Below are positions 22,512 to 35,375 of a stretch of DNA of 64,000 bases, one piece after another. This DNA is from Symbiodinium natans (lineage: Eukaryota > Sar > Dinophyceae > Suessiales > Symbiodiniaceae). Under the pieces are notes generated by a model. That model saw only the letters and a program-made list of their open reading frames with translations. It was not told the DNA's origin and did no database searches. The translations under genes and the position numbers were made by a program. The DNA is taken from assembly GCA_905221605.1 (NCBI GenBank), contig CAJNDS010000158.1, forward strand, positions 970,176 to 1,034,175, in the 5' to 3' direction. Numbering within the stretch: position 1 is the stretch's first letter; each line of letters opens with the position of its first letter.

Positions 22512-25500
22512 GAGCTACAGGCTGCTGGCTTCAGCCGTGCCTCTTGCATCTTTGAGCTCGATCAGCCCTTGATCCGTGCCAAAGGAGCTCAGGTGCGTTG
22601 TCCAAGGCGAGAATCGGGGATAGTCGGGGGGCCGGTGTTGAGCATGTTTGAGTATGTCGGGTTCCAGTTGTGCGGGCCACGCGAAAAGTACAAGTGAAAA
22701 CTTGCCCAAGAGCACGAAGCCGCTTGGAAGCATCCTCAAATCACGATGACAAATGTGTGCGTCCATTTCTCTGCATGGAAAAGGCCAGAGACCCCACTTG
22801 CAACCCATTGTGTCAAGGGTGTCATGTTTATCATGGTGGATGGACTGCCTGAGATGCTTGCAGCAATCCAAAACATCCAAACATAAGCCACAAAACCCAA
22901 GAGATGTCAAAGCTCCAACTGACAGGGATGACCGTCTGGGGGCTGCCTTTGTTGACACCCTGCAGGGCGCTGAGCCTTGGCTTAGAGCAATGTTTGCCCA
23001 GGAAGCCAAGACCCCTTCATCAGGCAATATACCTTGTCGAAATAGGGTCCTGAAGATGATTTGGTGTCGATTCTTTGGCTAGGGGTACTATGGTGGGGGT
23101 GGGGGGGGGGGGGGGGGGGGGGGGGGGGGTGCATTGGGCTCATCTTTCCGCTGGGCGTGTCTGCAAAATTCGCTTGAGGACAATGTGGGGCATGCTACTC
23201 ACATGCTCTCCTACACATGGCAGTACACGGTCGACTGCATCATCGACTCCTTGGGGGCCTGGTGCCATCGGAAAAGCTTGAAACCCGAGCGGACGTATGC
23301 TACTCTGGATCAATGATGGCGAGCATGCATGGGTGGCATGTCGGGAGGCATGCAATATTCCCAGCCAAGGTTTGGATGTGCTTTATGGGAGTGAATCAGC
23401 ACAGAATTCAGGACTCCCTGCACAGCTATGAGACCAAGAAGTAAAGCCTGCGCTTTTCAGCTTACTTAATGTCTAGAATTTTTGAGCAGAGAGCTACCGA
23501 ACGTCCCGTATGCAAGGAGTCGAGACTTGCTGGCTCTGACGTCCCGTTCGATGAGCTCGCAGCGACATTTGGGAGCCACGTGAGAAGCATCGGCCGCGAG
23601 CCAGATTTCAACTTCTTCTGCTGCTTGCGCAGTGAGAGGTGCGCATGAAGGACGTTCAGGTAACGCAGGGATGCTCGAGCTTCCTCCTAATTGCTGCCTG
23701 CAAGAGTCGGGAATCTGCCTTCATCTCATTGTTCCAGAATTGCAAACTTGTCCTAGGCAATGTGATTGCCCTGATGGAGCCGTGGAGAGCACCAAAGTAC
23801 TGTCAGCGCGCATGGTGTGTCTTCGAGCTCCATGCTGCTTCGGAGCAGCCTGCACTTTGGCTGCGCGACGTACCCCCGGTAGACGTTGTGGCAGTTGACA
23901 GGGCCTCTTTTTGCCTCATTGCCTCCTTACATACAGCTTCTTTAGCCCATTCACGGCCTTGCGGCGCAACTCTAAGGACTGCTGTCTGGAGATCATTATG
24001 CCTCCCACAGAGGCTCGCGAACCGGTTTTGAGAGCAAGGAGGACCCACAAGTTCTGGAACCAGGGCCTAAAAACTCCATGTGTCATTTGTGTATGACGTT
24101 CAGAAACCGACTCGAGCAAACATGCCAGAACATGATTAAAACCTAGACCCAAGAGCCTCGCACGCATCTGCCAGAGTAAGAGCCGACGAAGATGTTTCCA
24201 CATGACGTCAGGCGGAAAGCTATGCCAAAGCAATATTCGAAGGCTCTGGTTTGCAGGACTTTCTGCCACCGCTCGTGGTATATCATGGTCATCCTCTGTC
24301 CGCCCTGTGCTTGTGTTGGGGGTCCAGTCTTCCTCAGTCGTCTTGCACGTTCCGATGTTTTGGTACTCGCATCGTTGAGATTGAGCCCTGCATGGATGCA
24401 GGAGCAGTGGCGGACCCTCGCCCAGACGCAGCTGCAGAAGGCCCCTGAAATTCGCCTTGGATGTCTTGAACATTAGGGAGTTTACGAAAATAAGGGCCCC
24501 TTATATATTCCCTTAAGAATAATGATCGTCCCTTATTCCCTTAAGAATAATGATCCCCATAAGGTACCCCTAATTTCGCAATTCCCCCCAAAGCGCCAGG
24601 CCCAGGCCTCCGTTGCAGCGGACCGGGACCGGATCCTCCAACTGGTGGAGCACAGCCCAGGCTTCTCCGAACTGAATCGCCCCGCGTCAGCGAGGAGGTC
24701 ATTGGCGGTAGTGGTAGTGGTGGCAACACCACTCCATGCTGGACGCAGTGCGAATGCAGCTCTAAGGAAACGTGGTCCGGAAGCTTCAAAGCTGGTTTGC
24801 GGACGTGGCACATGCACCTGGACAAAACAAAACATGCAATCATAAGCAATCCTATGCTTCAAGATGAGCGAGCTACCCTGCCAATCACAGCCTTGTCACG
24901 GACCCAGGACCAGATCCGACAGCAGATGGAAGCCAAGTCAGCCGAGCTGGCAGGGGGCTGCCTCCAGGCCCCGTACTGTTTTGCCTGGACTGACATGTGC
25001 AAAGCATGTGCGGGGCGCTTTCAGGTAGCGGAGCTTTTTCGATCCTTGGGCAAGCTGGATACCGCGGACGAGTTGTTGCAGTCGCTTGGTTTGCGAATTA
25101 CCCGGCCAGCTTTTTGTCATGCAAAGACCATCTTCTCAAAGCATCGCTGAACATCATTGCTTGTATGTTGGATAGCTCTTCCCGAAACGAAAGCATTGCG
25201 AAGTGGCTGTGAGAAGCATACAATTCCGGGCTGGGCTGCTGTATGCGCAAGGTCTGCTTCTGATTCGCTGGAAGCAAGCTTCGAGGTAAACACTTCATTG
25301 CACGCGGCACTGTTGGGTTTGAGGGGCCACGTGGCCCGAGCAGCTTTGGCCGCAGCTTGCGCCAGTATGCAGGCAGTGGGTCGATGAACATGTATATATG
25401 TATGTAGCATAAGCATGCATAGAACTTTCTGCACTTGCTGCGGCGTATTCTCGGGAGCACGATGCTAATGATTCTTGATTCTGATGATGCTTCGGCACTC

Positions 25501-26761
25501 AGGAACGAGGAGACCTGGACGAGGCCACGGACCTGCTCCTCAAAGCCTACGGCATACTGCAAGACGCTGGCAAACTGGAGTCTACTGAAGCTGCGCAAGT
25601 GTGCACACGGATCGGACGCGCAGCTGCACCCCGAAGGGCTCAAGGGCGCCAGGATAGGGGTCCTCCGACTTTGTGAAGTTGCGAAGTGGTTCCTAGATTT
25701 CCGAACAAGAATCATGGGTTCTAGCTTCGGGTCTCCATGCCTATGATGGCTGCCAGCTCCAGCAAGGTCATGTCAAGCTGCAAAATAAAGATCTGGAGGG
25801 GGCCGAGTCTTTTTTCACACAGGCACGACGTCCTGGTGCTTGACGATGCTTGCTGTCTTTGCTGATATTGATATCCGATGCGCGTGTCCTAAATGCCGGG
25901 GGGTCAGGGCAGTAAGAGACTCTGAGAGAGAGCCTTGCAGGCCTTACGTGCTCATGAGCAATGCAACACGCTGACGAGCTATGACGGAGGTGTGCTGCTT
26001 CAGCTGCTCCAGCTGCAACAGAGAACCAGAAGCCTTTTCGAATCCGATTGTCGGTGCCTGCGTTCCCCCGGCATCGGCACACTTTAGAAGACTTCTGGAC
26101 AAGGCGAAAATTGTTCTCCGAGGTCTCTCGGACACATCCGGCGTGAACGTCAAGACCTTCCTGGAGCATTGGTCAGCTACGAGCAGGTCAGGCATGTGAA
26201 ATCCATGTGTGTTCCAGTGCTCTAGTCGTTCCAGTTTGCGGCCAGAGGGCCCCAGTGTGAGGCCCATCAGGCACTCTGCACAAGCGAGCACATCGATTCG
26301 CCGCAGGGTGCAGCCTTGCTGGCCAGCATGGGCCACATCAGGCGCTTGCAGCACGACTTGCAAGGAGTCGCGTGTTTGCTGTTTCCTTGGCCAGTCTACA
26401 GTCGCAGACGTCATATCTCAAAAACCTTGGCAGGAGCCTTGCAGTCATATGCCGAGGCACGACAGCTGATGGAGACTTGCCAAACTCGACCGATTTGAAC
26501 GTATGTTTTCCAGCCTTCTTGCCAACACTGTACCCCAAGCGCACCCAGAGCCTAGCATCTAAGGAGTCCATTGGCACCTTTCAGACGACGAACGGCGCTG
26601 CTCTCCTGGTCAACGTTGGCCATGTCCAGCGCTCTCTGGGTGACCTGGATGCGGCCCTTGCCACGTACAAGGAAGCACGACATGTGTTCAAGGCCTCTGG
26701 GTCTTGGAATACCCCCGCTGCGCAGGAGTGTAAGAAGCTGATTGGCATGCTGCTGGCATAG
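22512..26761 (+). CDS. LSYTW/RxWCxFE-domain protein with C-terminal TPR repeats
   Basis: Dinoflagellates carry many proteins of this type; function is unknown, but the TPR part suggests a protein-binding scaffold. Supported exons: 22512-22606, 22926-22971, 23179-23298, 23370-23440, 23492-23592, 23757-23842, 23977-about 24020, 24402-24440, 24600-24678, 24767-24804, 25025-about 25087, 25503-25614, 25767-25822, 26271-26364, 26434-26471, 26564-26761 (stop TAG). The N-terminal part reads VRCPRDDRLGAAFVD, then HATHMLSYTWQYTVD, VWMCFMGVNQHRI and RAWCVFEL. A linker (QASVAADRDRILQLVE) leads to TPR units, the last reading GHVQRSLGDLDAALATYKEAR. Donors: six GC, five GA, two GT. Introns at 24441 (GCCC) and 25823 (GCAC) keep exact 4-bp flanking duplications. 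Missing: the 5' start, an exon near 24.1 kb and one near 25.2 kb. The exon starting at 23492 could instead start about 23526. Confidence 0.75.
23101..23129. repeat. Poly-G tract of 29 in an intron of the TPR gene
   Basis: Uninterrupted G run inside the intron 22972-23178. Confidence 0.9.
24441..24599 (+). mobile_element. Introner-like intron in the TPR gene, GC-AG, TSD GCCC
   Basis: A 159-nt intron with GCCC at 24441-24444 and 24600-24603. Splicing gives LQKAQASVAADRD. Inside, a 21-bp sequence is repeated exactly at 24507-24527 and 24535-24555 (28-bp period). Flanking arms (GTTTACGAAAATAAGG / TAATTTCGCAATTCCC) form an imperfect inverted repeat. Confidence 0.65.
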
Positions 26762-27742
26762 GTGACTGTGAAAGGGCCCATTGATCCAAGATCAACTTCA
26801 GTCCTTGACCGGTCACGGTGAGCATTGGTCAGAAACCCCGCAACGTAGCTGTGACTACTGGCGAGTTGCAGATGCGATATGAACCATACAGGTTTCTTCG
26901 CTGACGACAAACCATTCAGCGACTCTTGTTTTCAGTTCGATTTTGCTTGGGAGATCCCCAGGAGCAAGACGAGTAGCTCAGTCAACGTACGGCCAGAGAG
27001 TACCACTAGGCATGATTGCAAAACACTGTCCGCCATCTAAAATCGTTCTAACTTGTCACCTCTCATAATAACGAACATGTTCTCAAAGTGCATCCAAGTG
27101 CCTGTCACCAGTACGTGCATTTGGGACGCAACTGCACCATCGGGTGCGACATTTCGAGTCAGCTGAACAAGCCATGCTGTTGAGACAAGCCTAGCTTAAG
27201 TGCGCCATCACCTTGTCCTGACACCTAGACACCCCCAGCATTGAATAGCTTGAAACATACGAAGAGAGGCGTGCCGAATATTCACCAGGAGGGCTCTCAG
27301 AGCGAAGCTCTTGAAGCGTCCTGCCTTGGTCCAGGTGCACCTCCCAAGGACGTTATCTCTGAGCTCAGATGAAAGATGCGTGTAGCTGGTTCCGAGCCCT
27401 CGCAGCCTCAAGCTACTCGATCCGATAGATTCCTCAAGCTGAAGCCCTGTAGCCTGTGGTTTGCAAGCTGAAGCTGCTATGGTCGGTTGGCCACAAAGCA
27501 ACGAGCATCCTGAGATGCACGATAAAGTCTAGCACGGCAGGCCTTGTGGAATGGTGAGCACGCATGCAGTGCTCGTACCACTGGCGGTCACGGCCAGGGG
27601 CTCAGCCAGCATTGGAGGCCACAGGTTCGGGTGTCTCGGTCAGACCATACAATCGCAACCATCATCCCAATCTTAATTTTTGGTGTGAACAAAAATGATA
27701 AAACATGTTCAAAGCAAATGAGCAGCGTGTGCAGCAGCAGCA
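26762..27742. other. Intergenic stretch with nothing recognised
   Basis: It holds the 3' region of the TPR gene, then only short open frames. The minus-strand frame 27208-27501 is open but has no recognisable features. Confidence 0.4.
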
Positions 27743-28480
<738 letters not shown>

Positions 28481-29870
28481 GACTTTTGCCTGAGGCTGCT
28501 GGGGCGCTTCGTGCCTAGGGCTGCTGTGCAGCTGCGGTTCTTGCGCAGCCAGGTGCTTTTTGCGGTGTTACGCTTCTGGACTTTTAAGATTCAGGCATTC
28601 TTCTAGGGTTCAGGGACTGCTTGTTGAGGGGCCTAGGCAGTCCCGTGCTCAAACCAGGCAGTGGCACCTGCAAGCCGCCGTGCATTCGTAGACACAAAAA
28701 AATAAGCGCAAATGTCCCATCGAAGGACGAATACACACTGAACTACAGAAAATGTCGAGCAAAAGATCAAAAAACTCAGGACATGACAAGGCTTAACATG
28801 CGTCCGCATGCGGAGTCTGAAAGCTGCGTGCCTACTAAAGCGCTCGCCATTTTCTGTCTCCGCCTCAGCACCGGTCTCCTCAAACAAGGAAACTCATGAC
28901 ACTCAGCTTGAGGTGTACACATAGGGCCGAGAAACCCGCGACGCACAAGTGGGCAAGTGAAGTTGAAGCACAGTGGAAGCCCCAAAGTTGCAGCATGTTG
29001 CAGCGCATGCTATCAAACGAGAAGTCTCAAACTAGAACCAACAAGCGGAAGTGACAAACAGAGGAAACAGCAATGGTTGGCCAAACGATTCTCCGAGACA
29101 TCTTCAGCTACCTTAGAGTAGAACAGAAGAAAGCTAAGACCGATACTAACAGATGCTGGAGAACACACCACTTCCTCAAAAAGCTCAAGCTTCATAACGT
29201 TGAACCCACGTAGAGTTCCGGCTGAAGTCAGGAGTAAACATCCATGCGCATGTACAGAGAGGTCCCTGGGCGGGCGTACCGAGCTACACGCATCCTGCCG
29301 AAGTTGCGCAAGGCGGGGACGCAGGGAGTCCTTTTGGGCGTTAGTGATGTTAGTGTTGTCGTTATTAGAGTCGTTATTATGCTCAGTAAGGCTCAGACTT
29401 AAAACAGGAGTTGATCATGAGATGGATGGTGCAGGTTCGAAAAAGCTTTGGCCAAATTCTGAAAACGCTTTGCTTTAGTCAGTAATTTGATGAAGAAGGT
29501 ACGTTGGTGAAAAAGGGAAAAGGAAGATGTGGATGGATAGTCATGAGGCCTCGAGGACCTTCCTGCGACGTGGATTCGCCGTGGGAGGGAAAAGACAAAC
29601 TTTCTACCGAGCGGTGCTAATGAGAGGGCCGACGAGATCTCCTTTTTCCCTTGCAGGACCCCAGTAGGTTGGGCGGTGCACAAATGGGGTGCCCCCCCCC
29701 CCCCTCTCCACGAAAGTATCCTACTCAAAAGCAATGTCAGCCTGAGTTCTAGATTCTGGAAGTCTTGTACCAAATTTCAGACTCTCGCAGGAAGCTGTTC
29801 CAGCTGAAAATCTACTGCAGCAGCTTCGAAATTGGACACGCCGGAACTCAAAGGCCATTGGCTTTGGTGG
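28481..29870. other. Intergenic stretch with nothing recognised
   Basis: Short open frames only, plus a C run at 29692-29704. Confidence 0.4.
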
Positions 29871-30672
29871 CTACGTCTTGCCCTCAGAGTTGCTCAACTG
29901 ATCTGGCACTTCCGAACCACATGGACATTGATCCTCGTTTGTGCTGCCATGGCACTTCGCGTCAATCCTGCAATCCAACTCCCGCATCGATCCCACAGCC
30001 AGGTGCTGCTGACCGTCCAGTGGTGCATGGATGATGCACCCTACGCTGCAGTCATACGGTGTCACCAATCCAAAGCGCAAGTGCCAGACGGCGATTGCAA
30101 GTGCTGAAATTGCAGGTATGGTGCCACACAGCCCCCCAACGTAGCTGATGACCTCAGGTATTATTGCTGCGCTGCTTCGGAGTAGCATGCGCTTCATCCA
30201 TGGCGGTGTTTTTGCCACTCGCCAAAGACAAATGTTGGTTGTCACGCGCCTCGCACTAGATCGAAGCAACTCGAGGCGACCTCGAGTCTGGTCGCAAAAA
30301 CAGTCGTAGCAATCAGAAGAATAAAAGCCATAGTAGCCATAGTTCCAACTCCTAGGGCTCCAGAGAGTTTTGCAAAGGTTCTGCCAGCCGAAGCCCTTGA
30401 TGGTTCCGGTCCGTGCAAGCCCTGGCTCTGAAGATCTGTGAAGTGCTTTCAAAAGCTTTTTTATAGCCGAATAGTGGGTTTATTGCTAAGAACAACACTC
30501 CTAGCGATACGGTGATAGTACCGAGATGTGCCGATATACTATGTACTGTTCGTACTAGTGCGTGGATTATATATTTGGCAGTGGCAGAGCAGACAGTGAC
30601 AAGCAAAGCCCAGGTTTTAACCTGCTGTTCATTGCGATCAATGCCTATCACATAGGCAAAATCTTCCTGCAC
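29871..30672 (-). CDS. Candidate exons of a membrane protein
   Basis: Minus-strand frames 30352-30672 and 29871-30452 contain several hydrophobic stretches that look like membrane helices: ALLVTVCSATAKYIIHALV, LGTITVSLGVLFLAINPLF, IIPEVISYVGGLCGTIPAI. A further frame near 30330 reads TMATMAFILLIATTVFATRL. Frames change between them, so an intron or decay must be assumed. I do not recognise the family. On the plus strand the same DNA also gives a hydrophobic stretch, so strand choice is uncertain. Confidence 0.25.
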
Positions 30673-30769
30673 CGCCGCACTCTGAGAAATCTGACTAGTG
30701 AATTACGCACGGGCAGATGGAAGTAGGCTCTATAGGTCACTTGGCCGCATGTGGCATCTCGCTTGAGGA

Positions 30770-31090
30770 CGCGACCTGAAGTTAGACGAGGTCGAACAGA
30801 TGTTCTGGGATGTTGGCTTCAGTGAGTTCCTGACCAAGGCCTGCCTGGTTCTGAACGAAGTGCCCACAAGAGAAGAGCACTGAGCATACTGAAGCTGACA
30901 AGTTGCAAACCCATCAGCATGAGGGTCAGGCTGAGGCAATACTGATGTTGTGCAAGAAAATGAAGCTTCCAATTTCAGCCTTCGCGGCTTGCTTGAACCA
31001 GCATTTTTGGAGGTCGAGCTGCGCGAATTCCTTGCAAGGGGACGGCGATACAGTGCCGAGGAGGGTATGGCGGCCTGTCGGCACGCTTGG
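30770..31090 (+). CDS. Candidate exons, unrecognised
   Basis: Two plus-strand pieces look protein-like: DLKLDEVEQMFWDVGFSEFL near 30775-30835, and LRGLLEPAFLEVELREFLAR near 30980-31040. Composition is balanced and they lie 140 bp apart in compatible orientation, but splice sites are not decisive and no family is recognised. Confidence 0.25.
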
Positions 31091-31656
31091 AGCACGTTCC
31101 TTGCAACATGGTCCCCTCACTGCCACTACCCTGCAAGACATCCTAAGAATATGCAGAGCGCTCTGAACTTGTCAGGTCTTGGCCACAGCCGGCGCGCCTG
31201 TTGTACAGAAGATCATCGCCCTTGCCAAGGGAGGACTGAGCTGGTTGTGCTCGTGCTGCATGGCATCGCCGGCTGTATAGTCTTGCTGTTTGGCTGTCCT
31301 CGCCAATGCAAAGCTGCATTATTCTTTGCAGGCGGAATGCGTAAGGGGCATGCAGCGCGTTGCTTTTGCATCAGAGCTTGCTTACCGGCAGGAATCGTTC
31401 AAAAGCAAGGGGGCAAAGCAATTGCAATCTTGGAGCCGGGAACTTAGCTGTCAGCTGTTTAGGGCCGCCTGCTCTGCCAACACCTCACACGTAGCATGCG
31501 CAATCCAAGTGAGCTGGCGATTGGAGGCCCGGCGACTTCTGGGGGGAGTTCCAGCTCGTGGAGCGAGCGCGCAATACCGCAAAAAAACATCAGGCCGGCG
31601 GACATGAAGGGGCCCTTAACTTGATCCCAAAGGCACATCGAGACATTTACTCTCTC

Positions 31657-31701
<45 letters not shown>

Positions 31702-34700
31702 CTTTCTTTTTCTTTCTTTTTCTGCAAGGCAAGGTGCGTGGCATATCCTCGAACATCCCTGCCAGGCGACAGCCGAATTTTCACAGAAGCAACTTGATGG
31801 CAAGCTGACAGTTGGATGGAAGCCTGAACAGCAGAAGAAGAGCCATAATCGCAGTGTTATATAGGTCTGGTTACTGACAAAAGTCGACAAAAGGATAACA
31901 AACGGTCAATGGGGTTCAATAAGTAAACATGAGGTACTACACACACAGATGTCTACATGTATGCATATGTTTATGGCTTGACCTGGAAGCCACATGGAGC
32001 TTTCAAAGTTCGCGTGCTGAGTTCGATCGCGGTTGAATGGGATACCGCTGATCTCAACGAATACCTTTCCTCCAAGTCGGCAGCTAAGCATGACAAACTT
32101 GGGCCCTGCCTTACACAGATTTCTCGCACACAGAACTTCCAGAACATGATGGCCTCAGGCCGGACTTGAGGCATAAGCTGCAGGCCATGGTCGCGTTGCG
32201 CGATATGCTCGAGGGCTACTTCTAAAACGTGCTGCTGCATGCAGGAGCTCTTCGCGGAGGGGCTGAACTTAAAGTTGTACAGGCGCGGCATTTGCAAGAC
32301 ATTGACAGAGAGAGACTTATCAAGAAATGGCAGACGAAAGGCGAGGACTCTGCAGCTGCAGACACTCTTCGAGATCTCTAAGCACGGCATGCTGATCTTA
32401 AATGCCACTAGCTGTGCCACCACCACCGCCACCACCCCTAAACTTAAAGTTTTCATGCGAACAAGGCCCGCCTCGACGGGGCCTCGCACGTCGACTGGGT
32501 AATTACAGGGGTCGTTTGTATTCTCTCGTAAGGGAAGCCTCAGTTTTTTCAGGGGGTCAAAAGGGCTGAGCGCCGTAAGGGAGGCCAGTGAAAAAACTAT
32601 TGGGTCCAGAACAGGCCAGTAGTTGGCGTCCGCACTTTTCTTGCCCCCCCCCCCCGGTATCCCCCCAAGCCCTGACCGTTAACCCTACTCACCATGAACC
32701 ACAGGGGGGGAAACCCTAAACCCTCAAACAAAATGGGGTGCAAATTTATGGGGTTGGATGTCTATCCGCCCTGCGAATATCCTTGGCGGGGCAGACGCGC
32801 TTCTGGAGGCGGCGGGCGGTTCTGCGTGGCTAGGGGGGGCTTGTCGGGTTCTGCGGGGGGGTAGGGTTGGGTGAGGCGGCCGCCTCTGAACCGACCCCTA
32901 GCAGGGCGCGGACGAAAAATGGGGGCACTCGACGTGTCGGGCTGCCGGGAGGACATAGGAGGTGGGTTGGTTGAGCACCTTACGGGGCCGGCACACAGAG
33001 GTCACAAACGGTCCTCAAATTTCCGGTTGGGGTGAAGGGATGGGAAGACCAGATTGCCTCTCGGAAGCCGAGGCGAACTTCTTCTGCTGCTTTCTATAAG
33101 CATCAAAATCATCATCCTACTGCGATGTTCGTTGCACGTTGTCAGCCCACGGTCACCGCCACTATCAGAGCCACCACGACACGCTACCGACAAATAGTGC
33201 TGCTGCTTTCGCCACCAGCGCACTGCCACCAGGTTGTTTTGCCGCTGCAGTGCCAATGCTGCCGAGCTTGCCTACGACGAAATCCTCAAAAATATTCTGC
33301 GGAAGCCTTAGCCGCCTTAGCCAGACAGCGAAAGTGTGCACATCATGCGTCCTGAGGTCCAGTGGGCACGGCTCGATAGGCTGAGTCTGGCACATGCATG
33401 ACGGGATGTGGCATGGCTTTTGTTGCCTTAGCTCCGGATCCTAAAAGCGTCATGAAGCGGCTCCGTTATCATGCACTGCGCCAGGGGAACCAGAGCTGGC
33501 ACTCCTGAACCGCGTGCGGCAGGTGAAGAACATCTCATATGATTGCCCCAGCCTCAGACAGACTTTAGTGACTAGGGCTTAGATGGGAAAATCGCTAGCG
33601 GTTGCTAGCGATCTTAATCGAAGGTGATTTGGGTTTAAAGTCACGAACCCAAATTGCGAGCGATTTGGACCGTGGTTCTGTAGGCTGAAGACAACACGGG
33701 CTGCAAGGTTTTTTTCTTGACTAGGTTTGGGCAAGCAGCAGGAAGGCTTTTTCCGCGAAAAGGCTTCGGAAAAAAGTTTTTGGGGGCTTTGAAAATGCAT
33801 TTTTGCAGGTCTGGGTTTTGGAGGTAACCCCGGCGATGAAATGTCTCCTGCCTCAGTGGGGACCTGCAAGAGCAATGGCTGATGACCAAACGCCCCCAAG
33901 CCCCAAAAAACATCAGCTACTTAAGGCCTAGACCCTACAAACTCGAAACCCCCAAGATGCAGGGGACCTAATATGCCCATCCAAGGTTGTGTCTGTCCAC
34001 GCGCACCATCCCGTACGCGCAATAACTGGGAGGGAGGGAGGGAGGCAGGAGGGGAGGGAGCGGGGGGGGAAGGAGCAGTAGTACGTTTCGAGGTCTTCCA
34101 AAACGCACGTTGCTTGCAACTGGAGGTATGTATGGAGGGAGGAAGGGAGGGATGAAGAAAAGCGTTGCTCGCCGGCAACCGCGATGCCGGCGTTGAGGTT
34201 TTGGCTTTTGGAGTTGAGGTCGGCGACATGAGAAATGCGTTTTTTGAGGCCCCCAAAACGCATGTTGGCAAGCAGAGTCCGTTTGACGAGTGGAATATCA
34301 CTTCAGGTATGGTTGGGGCAGATTCCTCAGCTTCGTTTGGCATGGCAAGTGCGTTTGGTGGACATCCGCAAATTAATTTCCCCGCTCAGAATATTTCAAT
34401 TCCTATTGTGCAGTCGCATCCGGATAAGCAACGCATAAGCAACTTACACAGCGATTTGGATCTTCTGTTCGCAGCTCAAAACCCACATCGTGCGGTCTGT
34501 GATTGGAAGGCGATTTGGGGTTGTGAGTTCAAATCGCTAGCGCTTTGCGATTTGTGATTTGGCCTTGTAAGGACTAAGGTTTATAGATGTTAATCGATAC
34601 TCAATGTGCTTAGCACATCGAGCGAATGAACTAGGGCTTACGAGCAAGAGCTATATTTTGAAAGCCACCAACTGTAACCTTCACATTCTGAGATGCATTA

Positions 34701-35260
34701 GATCGGGAATCTCCCGAAAGATAAAAACTTCCGGTAACGTGCCTTTCTAGCTCGTGACATACCTAATGTCCCTGCGAACCAACATATATGAACATATATG
34801 AACAATGTGATTTACCAATGGCTTGCTTCTTCGAAGCCAAAAGAAACAAGATGCCCTTCGCTGCCTAGAAGGTCTATTGCAGTGTAGTACTGCAGCTTGC
34901 AAATGAAACAAAATCAACTGTTTCCATTATAGTGACATTGCACAAAGAGAGAAGTGAGCGACATGAAGATGCAATCAGACTCCCTTTTGCACGAGCTCGT
35001 GGGTTTCAAGAAGCTGTTTTCCTTGGCGAAAAGTTAGCCGAAACAGGCCCGTGCCCGTGTGTTTCATCGGTTCTTGTAGCCTTTTTAACGCAGTTTCTGC
35101 CCAGGGAAATTAGGGAAATGATAGGTGGAGCGAGTGGATGATCAAGAGATTTCACCTGGAAACGTTAAGCCGCTCTGGCTGCTCGCGCAGCAGCTTTCGA
35201 TCCCATAGTAAGCTGAGCTCAAAGACCCACCAACAGATGATGGGCTACATCTCGCAACTG
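31091..35260. other. Long stretch without a recognised gene
   Basis: It contains a CT microsatellite (31650-31723), a C run at 32646-32655, a short CCCTAAACCCT tract near 32713, and segments around 33590-33680 and 34440-34565 that share the words GCGATTTGG and CGCTAGCG. Open frames up to about 140 codons occur on both strands without recognisable motifs. Confidence 0.4.
31650..31723. repeat. (CT)n microsatellite grading into T-rich tract
   Basis: A near-pure CT run with one CG interruption, followed by CTTTTT units. Confidence 0.9.
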
Positions 35261-35375
35261 CTTGAAGGTTCACGTGTAGCTTTAGGTAGGGTTACAAGTC
35301 GGGTAACTCCAATTCTGACCCTATTTGGGGTTCTTTTAACCCTACCTATAGCTACCCAGCAACCTTGAATTCAAG
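35261..35375. mobile_element. Solo introner-like element, family F
   Basis: A 115-bp element with ends CTTGAAGGTTCACGTGTAGC and GCTACCCAGCAACCTTGAAT plus TCAAG. The inverted repeat includes AAGGTT and GTAGCT. It is similar in ends and size to 18288-18396. No clear 4-bp duplication flanks it. Confidence 0.6.
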
